From Demequina litorisediminis (lineage in GTDB: Bacteria; Actinomycetota; Actinomycetes; Actinomycetales; Demequinaceae), in the NCBI RefSeq assembly GCF_030161615.1, contig NZ_BSUN01000001.1, forward strand, positions 1,054,001 to 1,118,000: DNA of 64,000 nt. The letters run 5' to 3'. Below are positions 1 to 8,187 of this stretch, piece after piece; within the stretch, counting starts at the first letter, position 1; the number at the start of each line of letters is the position of its first letter. The position numbers and the translations under genes were made by a program. The notes beneath the pieces were generated by a model, which was not told the DNA's origin, made no database searches, and saw only the letters and a program-made list of their open reading frames with translations.

Positions 1-120
1 TCGGCGCGAAGGCCGCTCGAGGCGGCTGATGTTGGAGCCCGGGGCTACCGCGCCCCGATGTCCTGTTCCTACTCTACGTCTCCACGGGCGTCCGTGTTCC
101 CGGCGGCGGGCATGCGGGCC

Positions 121-750
121 TCAGTCGAGGCGTCCCTCGTTCCACATGGCTGCGCAGCGCTCGAGGTCCTCGCCCGTGCGCAGGAGTTGGGATGCGCGCA
201 GCGCGGTCTGGTGGGCGCGTCGGTCGTGGTGGCCGTCGTCAGACTCGGCCTCGAAGGCGGCGCCCGTCGCCACCACGCGGCAGAACGCGCCCGCGCGCTG
301 GAGCGCGACCGCGAGGTCACCGGAGAACACGCCGGAGAGGACCGAGTCGGCGAGCGTCTGGACCTCGCGCGGGCCGGGCGGGTCCTCGACGCCGGCGATG
401 GCGTGACGGACGTGAGCGGCATTGACGCCGTGGTGATACGACCGAGCCACGGCATCGGCGTCGTGCTTGACCCATTCGCGCAGCATGTAGATGCGCCATA
501 GGGCGCCCGGCAGCGTGTGCGCTCCGGCCTTCGACCACATCATGGCGACGGTGTCGATGCCTTCCTCGTCCACGAGTCGTACGAGGCGCTGGGTGAGTTC
601 GGGGTCGCCCGATTCGCGCGCCTGCGACACCAGCGCGAGCGCGGTCTCGTGGGCGATGAGGCCGCGGTCGGCGGGGTCGATGTCCCCTTCAAGTTGGTCG
701 GCCATCTCCATGTCGAGCATGGCCGGCTTGTGAAAGCGCGGGACCGCCAA
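121..750 (-). CDS. Conserved actinobacterial protein downstream of msrB, function unknown
   Basis: About 209 residues, mostly alpha-helical by composition, with no signal peptide, membrane segment or catalytic motif that I recognise. I chose a TTG start because GGAG lies about 9 bases upstream and the gene then follows the msrB stop with only a few bases of overlap; an ATG at 720 is the alternative. Proteins with the pattern PRFHKPA near the N-terminus and ALWRIYMLREW in the middle occur next to msrB in related actinobacteria as I recall, and are sometimes mislabelled as RNA polymerase subunits. The coupling to msrB suggests a shared transcript, not a known shared function. Confidence 0.7.
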   Translation of the reverse strand: MAVPRFHKPAMLDMEMADQLEGDIDPADRGLIAHETALALVSQARESGDPELTQRLVRLVDEEGIDTVAMMWSKAGAHTLPGALWRIYMLREWVKHDADAVARSYHHGVNAAHVRHAIAGVEDPPGPREVQTLADSVLSGVFSGDLAVALQRAGAFCRVVATGAAFEAESDDGHHDRRAHQTALRASQLLRTGEDLERCAAMWNEGRLD

Positions 751-752
751 GG

Positions 753-1170
753 TCAGGACTCCTCGGTGGGCGCCGCGGCGTCCTCGAAGGTCAGCGAGAC
801 GGAGTTGATGCAGAAGCGGTCGCCGGTAGGTGTCTGCGGCGCATCGGGGAACACGTGGCCCAGGTGGGACTCGCACGTGGCGCACCGCACCTCGGTGCGA
901 ATCATGCCGAGCGACGCGTCTTCGCTGAGCACCACGGCGTCGTTCTCCGCGGTGAAGAAGGACGGCCATCCGCAGTGGGAGTCGAACTTGGTGTCGGAGC
1001 GGAACAGGCTCGGCGCCGCAGGCACGGCATCGGTAGACGCCGTCACGCGTGTTGTCGAGGAGTTCGCCGGTCCAGGGGCGCTCCGTGCCTGCCTCTCGGA
1101 GTACCTGGTACTCCGCGTCGGACAGCTCTGCACGCCACTCGGCCTCGGACTTGGTGATCTTGGCAGTCAT
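753..1170 (-). CDS. msrB: Peptide-methionine (R)-S-oxide reductase
   Basis: Reduces the R epimer of methionine sulfoxide in oxidised proteins, using thioredoxin, in the cytoplasm. The protein has the two zinc-site pairs CRAC and CATC and the catalytic cysteine in RFCINSVSL near the C-terminus, as in the MsrB family. Length after repair (about 138 residues) is normal. The frame breaks once near 1014, where GAGCTG is read as GAGCCTG; removing one base joins CGAEL to FRSDTKF. The ATG at 1170 is preceded by GAAGGAGAG. It is first in a two-gene unit with the conserved protein downstream. Confidence 0.95.
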
Positions 1171-1278
1171 TGCGCTCTCCTTCTCAAGGGAAATGAAGGG
1201 AACCCGCCCCGGCGGGCGCTCCCGCGGGGCTCGCGCGTTGCGCGGGGCTCCCACAGGGTACGCGACCCTGGTCATCAC

Positions 1279-1318
1279 GCGGCGCCCGGCCGGCTGAGGG
1301 GGATCGGCCGGGCGCCGC
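1279..1318. terminator. Strong GC hairpin upstream of msrB
   Basis: A 14-bp perfect stem, GCGGCGCCCGGCCG pairing with CGGCCGGGCGCCGC, around a 12-base loop. It sits about 110 bases upstream of the msrB start. It could end a transcript reading leftward from the AT-rich gap or act in the msrB leader. No U-tract follows on either strand. Confidence 0.5.
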
Positions 1319-1714
1319 GCGAGTCTTTGACCTGAGTCGCCCATGCGGCTCGCGCCGTGACGGGTTCACCCAGTCAGACGCGCCCGCGGCGGTATTTGTT
1401 CCCGCTCGCCCCAGATTGGCGCTCGCGAGCGGCCGATGCCGTGGTCGCGAAGGCGGTCAGGTTCGCTTTGGTGGGGCCGCGAGTGTCGCACCGAAAGAAT
1501 GTCGCAAAAAGAAACGTGTCGCGCACCTAAATCTGGCGGAGTGCACCACGAACCGCCAAAGTTGCTGGTAGATGGCGGCTAAGGGATACCTAATGTCAAC
1601 AATGGAGTTTCGTAATTCATTTGGCGACATCATTAGATCTTTATTCAGAAATGTAGCGCAGTGCCATTTTTCGACGTAGCGTGGACACATCAGACCACTA
1701 CGTCAGGAGTCACC
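1319..1714. other. Intergenic gap with an AT-rich block
   Basis: About 390 bases without a convincing gene. The stretch from roughly 1490 to 1690 is clearly poorer in GC than the rest of the window and contains an inverted repeat TGGCGG (1534-1539) / CCGCCA (1553-1558), plus several TA-rich hexamers. It probably holds the promoter of the DUF1540 gene. A 77-codon minus-strand frame at 1457-1690 lacks a credible ribosome site and family resemblance, so I do not call it. Confidence 0.4.
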
Positions 1715-2005
1715 ATGGCCACCATGATCAGCCTTCCCATCGTCTCGTCCTGTTCGGTCGCGACGTGCGGCTTCAACCACGACGGCTGCCGCGCAGGCGC
1801 CATCAACGTCTCGGGCGACCACGCCCAGTGCTCCACGTTCGTCGCGACCGACGACAAGGGCGGCCACGCCGACCAGACCGGTGTGGGCGCCTGCATGCGC
1901 ACCTCCTGCATCCACAACGAGGACATGGCCTGCACCGCGGAGGCCATCGAGGTGGGTGCATCCTTCGACACCGCCGACTGCCTCACGTTCGAGGCGCGCG
2001 CCTAA
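1715..2005 (+). CDS. DUF1540 domain cysteine-rich protein
   Basis: A 96-residue protein with eight or more cysteines arranged as two repeats: SSCSVATCGFNHDGCRAGAI in the first half and CMRTSCIHNEDMACTAEAI in the second. This pattern (C-x4-C-x5-C, then a late C) matches the DUF1540 family, small proteins thought to bind metal or form disulfides; their role is unknown. No signal peptide is visible. AGGAG lies 7 bases before the ATG, and a strong hairpin follows the stop, so it is a single-gene transcript. Confidence 0.85.
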   Translation: MATMISLPIVSSCSVATCGFNHDGCRAGAINVSGDHAQCSTFVATDDKGGHADQTGVGACMRTSCIHNEDMACTAEAIEVGASFDTADCLTFEARA

Positions 2006-2023
2006 CTCCAGCCTGCTGAGGGC

Positions 2024-2065
2024 GACAGGGCCCGGCCCACCTCGATGGTGGGGCCGGGCCCTGTC
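2024..2065 (+). terminator. Rho-independent-type hairpin after the DUF1540 gene
   Basis: A 15-bp perfect stem (GACAGGGCCCGGCCC with GGGCCGGGCCCTGTC) and a 12-base loop begin 18 bases after the stop codon. A U-rich tail is lacking, as is common in high-GC actinobacteria. Confidence 0.75.
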
Positions 2066-2152
2066 ATGTCCTCGCCACCCCTGCGGGCGCCTCGCATCCA
2101 GGCGCCACCCGTGGCGGCACCGGCACCTCAGACCCGTGACACACTGACGCGC

Positions 2153-2890
2153 ATGTCCCCCCGCCCCCGCCGTCGCATCGGCCCCGAGCAACGGCGCGAC
2201 TTCTGGGCCGGCGCCAGGGCCATCGCGCCGCTCATGCCGGGCTCGGTGGTGTTCGGCCTCGCCGTGGGCGCCCTCATCAACCTGGCCGGCTGGCCCGCAT
2301 GGATGGGCCCCTACGCCTCGGCCACCGTCTCCGCCGGCGCCAGCCAGATCGCCATCATCGATGCCCTGACCCAGGGCGCGCCCGCCGTCATCGCGATCCT
2401 CACCGCGCTCGTCATCAACGCGCGCCTCGCGCTGTACTCCGCGTCTCTCGCCCCCGTGTTCGCCGCCTTCCCCACCCGTTGGAAGCCTGGTGCTGTCCTA
2501 CCTGATGACCGATCAGTCGGCGGCGGTGTCGGTGCTCACCCAGGACGCGTGGCCCGACCCGGTACGGCGCCGCTGGTTCATCCTGGGAGTCTCGGGTCCG
2601 TTCACCGGCGTGTGGATTCTCGGCACCGCGGCGGGGGCGATCCTCGGCCCCGTCATCCCGGCCGCGTGGCAAATCGGATTCATCGTGCCGCTGATGTTCA
2701 TCGCGGTGCTCGTGCCTGCCCTGCGCACCCTTCCCGCGGTCGCCGCCACCGGCATCTCGATCGCCGTGGTGCTGCTGCTGAAGGACCTGCCGTACGGGCT
2801 GAACGTGCTCGCGGGTGCCATCGCGGGCATCGGCCTCGCGTCGTTCATCCCCGAACGACGCACCCCTCGGCGCAGGAGGCGGACGCATGA
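2153..2890 (+). CDS. azlC: AzlC-type branched-chain amino acid exporter, large subunit
   Basis: Integral membrane protein of about 245 residues with the AzlC opening GSVVFGLAVGAL and the conserved SAGASQIAIIDALTQGAP segment. With AzlD it exports branched-chain amino acids and analogues. Two breaks need repair: AAGCTG read as AAGCCTG near 2486, and one missing C in the run near 2866. With both corrected the gene ends ...SAQEADA with TGA overlapping the azlD ATG (ATGA), the usual arrangement, which supports both corrections. Confidence 0.93.
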   Translation: MSPRPRRRIGPEQRRDFWAGARAIAPLMPGSVVFGLAVGALINLAGWPAWMGPYASATVSAGASQIAIIDALTQGAPAVIAILTALVINARLALYSASLAPVFAAFPTRWKPGAVLPDDRSVGGGVGAHPGRVARPGTAPLVHPGSLGSVHRRVDSRHRGGGDPRPRHPGRVANRIHRAADVHRGARACPAHPSRGRRHRHLDRRGAAAEGPAVRAERARGCHRGHRPRVVHPRTTHPSAQEADA

Positions 2891-3204
2891 TCACGGCCTT
2901 CGTAGTGTTCACCGTGGCAGCCGTCGGCACCTACCTCATCCGGCTGTCAGGCGTGTTCCTGCTGGGCGGCGACCGCGAGTTGCCGCCGCGCGTGCGCAAG
3001 GCGCTGTCGCTGGTGGCTCCGGCCGCGATGGGCGCGATCGTCGCCAACTCCCTGCTGCTGGACGAGGGCCAGTGGCGAGAGTTCGGCGCGTGGCACCTGG
3101 CCGCGATCGTCGCCGTCGGGGTGGCGCTATGGAAGCGCTCGATGGGCTGGACGCTCTCCGCGGGCGCCGTCGCGTTTGCGGCGCTGCTGCTCGCGGGCGT
3201 CTAG
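2887..3204 (+). CDS. azlD: AzlD-type branched-chain amino acid exporter, small subunit
   Basis: A 105-residue hydrophobic protein with three to four membrane segments, beginning MITAFVVFTVAAVGTYLIRL, typical of AzlD, the partner that forms the active exporter with AzlC. Its start overlaps the azlC stop by four bases, and GCAGGAGGC lies just upstream. Its last codon runs into the oppositely oriented DUF1349 gene, a four-base convergent overlap. Confidence 0.92.
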   Translation: MITAFVVFTVAAVGTYLIRLSGVFLLGGDRELPPRVRKALSLVAPAAMGAIVANSLLLDEGQWREFGAWHLAAIVAVGVALWKRSMGWTLSAGAVAFAALLLAGV

Positions 3205-3764
3205 TGGAGTGACGCGTCCGCGGCGGTGCGGCGCACCCCGGTGAACGTCACCGTGAGGCCGCCATGCGTGGGCGAGCAGCAGAACGGTCCGGCCGCCGCT
3301 GCGGCTCCCTCCGGGAACGGCGCGACCCGAACCAGGCGCCACGGCTCGTCGTCGACTCGCGCACGGATGGTCACCGCGTCGCCCTCGCGCGATGCCCGCA
3401 CGGTCACCTCGCGCCCCACCCACTCGGGAACCGGCGCGACGGACCAGTCCGACTTGCCCAGCGTCACCACGGCACCCACCTGCGGCAGGCCATCGGAGAC
3501 CTCCACGCCCGCCTTGATCCACGTCTCGGCGTCGGCGCGCACCATCACGCCCGCCTGGTCAAACTGCTCGGCGTAGTCGAGCAGGAAGGACACCTCGACG
3601 GCCTCACCAAGGCCCAGCGGGGCAAGGAGAGCGTGAGCGCTGTCATGCACGAACCCATAGGACGTGTGCCGCCACGCATCGGACTGAGCCTGAGGCCGCA
3701 CCGCCATGCGGTCGCCGTCGATGTCCCATGACTGCGGTTCGTGGTCCCATTCACCCTCGTACAT
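3201..3764 (-). CDS. DUF1349 (YesU-like) beta-sandwich protein
   Basis: A 187-residue soluble protein without signal peptide. The order GFVHDSAHALL, FLLDYAEQFDQAGVMVRAD, WIKAGVEVSDG and AVVTLGKSDWS is that of DUF1349 proteins, concanavalin-like folds expected to bind or act on carbohydrate; the reaction is not established. It stands alone between convergent azlD and the divergent YCII-family gene. The reading frame is intact. Confidence 0.87.
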   Translation of the reverse strand: MYEGEWDHEPQSWDIDGDRMAVRPQAQSDAWRHTSYGFVHDSAHALLAPLGLGEAVEVSFLLDYAEQFDQAGVMVRADAETWIKAGVEVSDGLPQVGAVVTLGKSDWSVAPVPEWVGREVTVRASREGDAVTIRARVDDEPWRLVRVAPFPEGAAAAAGPFCCSPTHGGLTVTFTGVRRTAADASLH

Positions 3765-3845
3765 TCCCCCAACCTACCCGCCGCGCGGGAGGGCGGGAAC
3801 AGACGTAATCTGAGGCAGCATCGGCCCTAGCCACCGGAGGCACAC

Positions 3846-4195
3846 ATGCCCGAGTTCCTGCTGTCTGTCCTGCACGACTACGCGCACCTCGAGATGCCCG
3901 AGGGCGCCGAGCCGAGGCCATGTACGCCTCCGTGGGTGCCTTCAACGAGGAGCTCCAGGCGGCAGGCGGCTGGGTGTTCGCCGGCGGGCTCGAGGGTCCT
4001 GAGTCGGCGGCCGTCGTGGATGCCACCGGAGACACCGCCGTCATCACCGAGGGTTGCGCCAACCCGTCCGCGCCACAGATGGGCGGCATGTGGGTCATCG
4101 ACGTCGCCGACCGTGAGGCCGCGCTCGACTGGGCACGCCGCGGCTCCCACGCGTGCGGGGCGCAGGTCGAGGTGCGCCCCTTCCAGGGCGTGTGA
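3846..4195 (+). CDS. YCII-related small protein
   Basis: About 116 residues of the YCII/DGPF-type family: MPEFLLSVLHDYAH at the N-terminus, then AGGWVFAGGLEGPESAAVV and GGMWVIDVADREAALDWA. Such proteins have a ferredoxin-like fold with a conserved His-Asp pair and are often found with ECF sigma factors, but no sigma gene is next to this one. One base is missing near 3914, where GAGCTCGAG fits the family and GAGCCGAG is present. GGAGG precedes the ATG. Confidence 0.82.
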
Positions 4196-4250
4196 CCGTC
4201 GCGGTCCGCCGTCCACGGGACCGAGGCCCGCGACTGCTAGCGTCGCGGCT

Positions 4251-5177
4251 ATGAGTGCTCACCGCCCGCTCGACTCGGGGCCACCGCAGGCGCACGGGTC
4301 CATCAGCGAGGACACGGTGCGCGCGCTCCTCGCCGCCCAGCATCCGGACCTCGCCGGCCTGCCGCTCGGAGAGAGGTTCGACGGCTGGGACATGGCGGTG
4401 TTCCGCCTGGGTGACGACTACTCGGTGCGGCTCCCCCGCGTCGAGGCCGCCGTGGGTCCGCTCGAGACAGAGACGCGCCTGCTGGCGGAACTCGGGCCTG
4501 GGTGGGACTTCCCTCACCCCGAGGTGGTGCGCACGGGTGAGCCCGGCGAGGGCTACCCATGGCCGTGGCGGATCGTGAACTGGATGCCCGGCGACACCAC
4601 CGACCTGCTGCCGTTGCCTGACGATGCCGGGGCGGCGCTCGGACGCGCCATCGCCGACCTCCACCAGATCGCGCCCGCCGATGCTCCGTACAACCCCGAG
4701 CAGTCGCTGCCGCTGTCCGAGCGGCAGGCCGACTACGACTACGCGCTCGCACGGCTGGCCGATGCCCGTGGCCCCTATGGAGAGCGGCTGCTCCTGGACG
4801 TGGTGGAGCGGATCTGGGCGGAGGCGCTGGCGGCGCCGGGACCCGGCGAGCCGGTCTGGTCCCACGCCGACCTGCACGGGTCGAACGTGCTGGCGATCGA
4901 CGGCACCTTCGCGGGCATCATCGACTGGGGAAAGATGGCCGCCTGCGACCGCGCCGTCGACCTGGGCTTCCTGTACACGGTGCTGCCACAGGATGGGGTC
5001 ATCACGGCGGTCAACACCTACCTGGAGATCACCGGCGTCGACGATGCCGGGCTCGAGGCTCGCCTGCACGGCGTCGCTCTGACAAAGGCCCTGCTGTGGG
5101 CCACCCTCGACAGGCCGCTCAACGTGGGCATGGCGTGGCGGGCGCTTGCGGAACTGGGCGCCAGCACGCCCGCGTAG
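4251..5177 (+). CDS. Aminoglycoside phosphotransferase-family kinase
   Basis: A 308-residue intact protein of the APH/choline kinase fold. Visible motifs: WDMAVFRLGDDYSVRLPR (nucleotide-binding lobe), the catalytic loop HADLHGSNVL with Asp and Asn, and the metal-binding IDWG. It transfers a phosphate from ATP to a small hydroxylated substrate. The family includes resistance enzymes, but it is broad and there is no context here for resistance; the natural substrate is unknown. It is followed eleven bases later by tRNA-Lys. Confidence 0.9.
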   Translation: MSAHRPLDSGPPQAHGSISEDTVRALLAAQHPDLAGLPLGERFDGWDMAVFRLGDDYSVRLPRVEAAVGPLETETRLLAELGPGWDFPHPEVVRTGEPGEGYPWPWRIVNWMPGDTTDLLPLPDDAGAALGRAIADLHQIAPADAPYNPEQSLPLSERQADYDYALARLADARGPYGERLLLDVVERIWAEALAAPGPGEPVWSHADLHGSNVLAIDGTFAGIIDWGKMAACDRAVDLGFLYTVLPQDGVITAVNTYLEITGVDDAGLEARLHGVALTKALLWATLDRPLNVGMAWRALAELGASTPA

Positions 5178-5187
5178 GATGGCCCGC

Positions 5188-5258
5188 GGGCCTCTACCAG
5201 TTGGTAGAGCAGCGGACTTTTAATCCGTAGGTCGTGGGTTCGAGCCCCACGGGGCCCA
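5188..5258 (+). tRNA. tRNA-Lys (anticodon TTT), D-arm corrupted at TAGCTC
   Basis: Acceptor GGGCCTC pairs with GGGGCCC, the anticodon loop reads CTTTTAA and the T-arm is GTGGGTTCGAGCCCCAC. The D-arm should read TAGCTCAGTTGG but reads TACCAGTTGG, so the gene is 71 bases where 73 are expected. The two missing bases fall exactly in AGCT. CCA is not encoded. Confidence 0.93.
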
Positions 5259-5324
5259 CTTCTTGACGCCACTCACGCTGTCGCTCCCACCGCGCACAGT
5301 GATCGCCTCTGCAAGCATTGCTCC

Positions 5325-5681
5325 ATGGCCACGCCCGCATCACACGACGAGTACATCGCCGCCGCACCGGAGTCCTTCCGACCGGTCCTGACCCGACTGC
5401 GCACCGACCTGGCCGCCGCGCTGCCCGGCGCCGAAGAGATCGTCGCCTACGGCATGCCAGGATTCCGGCTCGCGGGCGGCACCGTCATCGGCTACGCAGC
5501 CTTCACCAAGCAGTGCGGGCTCTACCTTCCCGCAGACGCGATCACCGCGAACGCGGAGGCCATCAAGGCGGCGGGCCTCGCCCACACCAAGACCGGCGTG
5601 ACTTTCACTGCTTCCCGCCCCCTCCCGAGTGACCTTCTCACCGCGCTCGTCGACGCGGCGCGGCGTGGGGACTCCGACTGA
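5325..5681 (+). CDS. DUF1801 domain protein
   Basis: A 118-residue cytoplasmic protein: SHDEYIAAAPESFRPVLTRL, EEIVAYGMPGFRL, IGYAAFTKQCGLYL and a C-terminal helix. This is the YdhG/DUF1801 fold, related to frataxin-like iron-chaperone annotations, with no proven reaction. The reading frame is intact. It is monocistronic between tRNA-Lys and the next small gene. Confidence 0.85.
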   Translation: MATPASHDEYIAAAPESFRPVLTRLRTDLAAALPGAEEIVAYGMPGFRLAGGTVIGYAAFTKQCGLYLPADAITANAEAIKAAGLAHTKTGVTFTASRPLPSDLLTALVDAARRGDSD

Positions 5682-5746
5682 CAGGGCGCTAGCGTGAGCG
5701 CGGGGATGCCGGGTACCGCGCCCGCACCCGCCTGAGGGGGCCACCG

Positions 5747-6088
5747 ATGTATCAGACACGTTCGCTCATGGGGTCGGCCGACGCCGTCGCCGCCCATCTC
5801 GACGAGGTCATCACGCGAGGCAGCGTGTCCGCGACAGTCGAGAACCGAGACGAATTGGCCATCGGCGACGCGCGCCTGATCCTGCGCACCTACGAGCGGT
5901 ACTCCATGACCGGCGGCAACCGCCTCACCCTCTCGGCGAGCATCCTTGCCGTGGGCAATCAGATGGAGGTGGCGCTGACCACCTCGGGCGGCAGCCAGGC
6001 GCTGTTCTGGAAGGTGAACACCTTCGGCGAGGAAGCCTTCATGACCCACGGGCTGCGCGCTCTGGACGCCTTCGCCACCCACCGGTAG
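5747..6088 (+). CDS. Small conserved protein, possibly DUF6054-like
   Basis: A 113-residue soluble protein with no signal peptide. It alternates strands (RLILRTYERYSM, RLTLSASILAVG, QMEVALTTSGGSQALF) and ends in a helix (GLRALDAFATHR). The strand pattern with a central GGSQ and the final amphipathic helix resembles DUF6054 proteins as I remember them, but the match is weak. GAGGGGGCCACCG lies upstream as a ribosome site. Function unknown. Confidence 0.65.
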   Translation: MYQTRSLMGSADAVAAHLDEVITRGSVSATVENRDELAIGDARLILRTYERYSMTGGNRLTLSASILAVGNQMEVALTTSGGSQALFWKVNTFGEEAFMTHGLRALDAFATHR

Positions 6089-6284
6089 CCACGCAGCGCT
6101 GGCGCCCGTCGTCGTCCGCACCACAATTGGCGCGCGGCCAACCACTCCGGCCCCGTACTCCCGTGGGACCGTCGCGACAGTCAAGAAAACTGTGGTGCGC
6201 GCGACGGCGCCACCGAGCCAGCATCACGCGGCGACATAGGATGACTGATCCCGCCTGACCCCAGGCCCATCCCCAGGAGCCCTC

Positions 6285-6846
6285 ATGCCGAGCATCGCGA
6301 TCGACGGAGTGACGCTGTCATTCCCGATCCTGCTGATCGCTCTCGGTGCCGTCGTCACCGCCGTCGTGGTTGCTCGCGGAGGCCGCAGCCGTCGCACTGC
6401 TCTGTGGGGCGGACTACTGCTGAGCCTTGCCCTGATCGGCCTGCTCACCCTCGCCTCCCTGGTGGGAGACGACTTCGATGGCGCCCAGGGCGTCAACCTG
6501 GTGCCCTTCCAGGAGATTCAGCGCGGGCTCGACTCACGCGGCTCCACGCCGTGGTTCAACCTCGTGGGCAACGTGCTGTTGTTCATCCCGTTCGGCGCGG
6601 CGGTTGCGAGCCTCGCGCGCTCCGGCTTCATCGGACGCGTCGTCTACGGCACCCTCCTGGGCGGCCTCCTGTCGACGGCGATCGAGCCTCACCCAGTATT
6701 GGGGCGGCCGCGTCGCGGACATCGACGACATCATCCTCAACACCGCGGGAGCGCTGCTCGGCGCACTCTTCGCCGCCACGGTCGCGGGCCTTGCCGCCTC
6801 GCACCGCCGCGCCACCCCCACCGCGCCGCCCGGCACGCAGGCGTAG
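6285..6846 (+). CDS. VanZ-like membrane protein
   Basis: About 186 residues, four membrane segments. The family signature is complete: NLVPFQEI, NLVGNVLLFIPFG, then ELTQYWGG and DIDDIILNTAGALLG. VanZ proteins influence lipid II-binding antibiotics in some hosts, but chromosomal copies like this are common and of unknown role. GAGCTC is read as GAGCCTC near 6689; removing one base joins STAIE to LTQYWGG. AGGAGCC precedes the ATG. Confidence 0.9.
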
Positions 6847-6856
6847 CCTGACAGGT

Positions 6857-7054
6857 ATGAGTAGCACCACCGCACAGACGGACCTCAACGGCTGGACGGA
6901 CCCGCGCGAGCAGATTGAGTTCAGTGTGCTCATGGCCAATGGCCGGCTCGCCCCGCGATCCTTCGCGAACGAGGAGGAGGCGCGCGCCTGGGCCCGTCCC
7001 GAGGACGGCGACGAGGTGGTCTCCTTTAACTACGTGTGCGCCTGCGACCGCTAG
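6857..7054 (+). CDS. Small conserved protein, 65 residues
   Basis: An intact short reading frame beginning MSSTTAQTDLNGWTDPREQ and ending VVSFNYVCACDR. It is acidic and probably folds as strand-helix-strand (FSVLMANGRLAPRSFANEEE). I do not recognise the family. It is spaced 10 bases from the VanZ gene, so co-transcription is likely. Its stop overlaps the stop of the minus-strand gene that follows. Confidence 0.6.
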   Translation: MSSTTAQTDLNGWTDPREQIEFSVLMANGRLAPRSFANEEEARAWARPEDGDEVVSFNYVCACDR

Positions 7055-7230
7055 CGCGACTCGATCTCCTGGCCGCGCGAGTTCCACTTGGAGCGCAGCA
7101 CCCAGAACGCGATGGTGCCGACGAACAGGACGATGCCGATGAAAGCGAGCCACAGCGCAGCCTTGATGAGGAACCCGAGGATGCCGAGCGCGATCGCGGC
7201 AACAAGTAGGACAATGAGCAAGATCTTCAT
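7051..7230 (-). CDS. Small membrane protein, 59 residues
   Basis: A short frame starting MKILLIVLLVAAIALGILG followed by a second hydrophobic segment (LAFIGIVLFVGTIAFWVL) and a basic tail ending KWNSRGQEIESR. Two membrane helices with a short loop are evident. Small proteins of this kind are common in actinobacteria and usually unnamed. It converges on the 65-residue gene with overlapping stops, and lies just downstream of the SnoaL-like gene on the same strand. Confidence 0.72.
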   Translation of the reverse strand: MKILLIVLLVAAIALGILGFLIKAALWLAFIGIVLFVGTIAFWVLRSKWNSRGQEIESR

Positions 7231-7239
7231 GGTTCGATC

Positions 7240-7654
7240 CTAAGCACCGAGCCTGCGCGGCGAGCCCCGCTCGGTCGATCTGGATCCAGTACTCGACGAT
7301 CTTTCCGCCCTCGACGCGGTACACGGCCGAGGCGATCTCAGTGACCGGCCGCCGCGTGGGTTCGCGCCCCTCGGAGGAGTCCTGGTCGGTGCCCACCTGG
7401 GTCCAGCGCGCGTACACGCGGTCGCCGTCCGCCAGCAACTCGTCGAGACTGAACGAGAACCGGCCATACGCGTCAAGCATCTCGCCCACATGGTCGGTGT
7501 AGTTCGCGGGCGAGCGCTCGACCGTCATAGGAGCCTCCGACACCACCTGGTGCGCGAGCACCGTGGCCGCCATGTACTCAGCGGCCCGCTCGGGGTGAAC
7601 GCCGGAGCGCACCTCAAGGAGGAACCGCCTGACAAGATCCTTCGCTGCGCTCAC
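7240..7654 (-). CDS. SnoaL-like / NTF2-fold protein
   Basis: About 137 residues with the order RSGVHPERAAEYMAATVLAH, NYTDHVGEMLDAYGRFSF, RVYARWTQVGTDQ and KIVEYWIQIDRAGL, the pattern of SnoaL-like polyketide cyclase or ester-cyclase relatives. These cone-shaped barrels bind small hydrophobic molecules; the specific ligand cannot be read from sequence. GTG at 7654 is the likely start. Near 7252 CAGCTCGG is read as CAGGCTCGG; correcting it yields the ending AAQLGA and an in-frame stop. Confidence 0.82.
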
Positions 7655-7730
7655 CCGACGAAGTGTGGCACGTCCGCCCATACTGGAAAGCGCAGATCCC
7701 CCGCGCGCACCCTCGACGAAGGAGACGACC

Positions 7731-8111
7731 ATGGCCCACGGCGACATCACCCACATCGACATCCCGGTGTCCGATCTGGACCGCGCCAAGCACTTCTACG
7801 GCCTCCTGTTCGGTTGGCAGATCGCGGCTCCGCCCGGCTTCGAGGACTATCCGATGTGGCAGGCGCCCAACAAGATCAGCGGCGGCGGCCTCGCCCCCGC
7901 AGCGAGGACTTCAGCCAGCCGCGCAGTTACGTGGAGGTGGACTCGATCGAGGCCACGGTGTCGCTCGCCAAGAGCCAGGGCGCCACAGTCCTGATGGACA
8001 AGTCGCCCATCACCGAGACCAGGCTGGTGGGCCGTCATCGAGGACCCCGACGGCAACGTCATCGGCCTCTACGAAGGAACCACCGAGGTGGAGGGTGAAG
8101 CCGTCCAGTAG
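7731..8111 (+). CDS. VOC-family (glyoxalase-like) protein
   Basis: A 126-residue single-domain protein: DITHIDIPVSDLDRAKHFYG, LFGWQIA, then a C-terminal EDPDGNVIGLYEG. This is the vicinal-oxygen-chelate fold used by glyoxalases, dioxygenases and bleomycin-type binding proteins; substrate unknown. Two compensating breaks: one C missing from the run near 7893, and CAGCTGG read as CAGGCTGG near 8023. Without both repairs the middle third is in the wrong frame. AGGAGA precedes the ATG. Confidence 0.87.
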
Positions 8112-8187
8112 CCCCGCGGCGCGCATGTGGCGGTAACTGTGCACCGGCTCTCAGCGGACTCTCAGCATCACGCGATGTGATGGAGTC

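Noticed and set aside
1-120. Gene or RNA at the left edge
   Set aside because: Only short frames with no motif and no tRNA-like fold; too close to the edge to judge.
121-1344. A 407-codon minus-strand frame joining msrB and the next gene
   Set aside because: It is made of two real genes and their shadow; the msrB frame continues in another phase after the AGCT break.
1457-1690. 77-codon minus-strand frame in the AT-rich gap
   Set aside because: No ribosome site, no recognisable family and unusual composition for this genome; more likely regulatory DNA.
4095-5069. Long minus-strand frame opposite the phosphotransferase gene
   Set aside because: Codon composition is that of an antisense shadow; the plus-strand frame has the kinase motifs.
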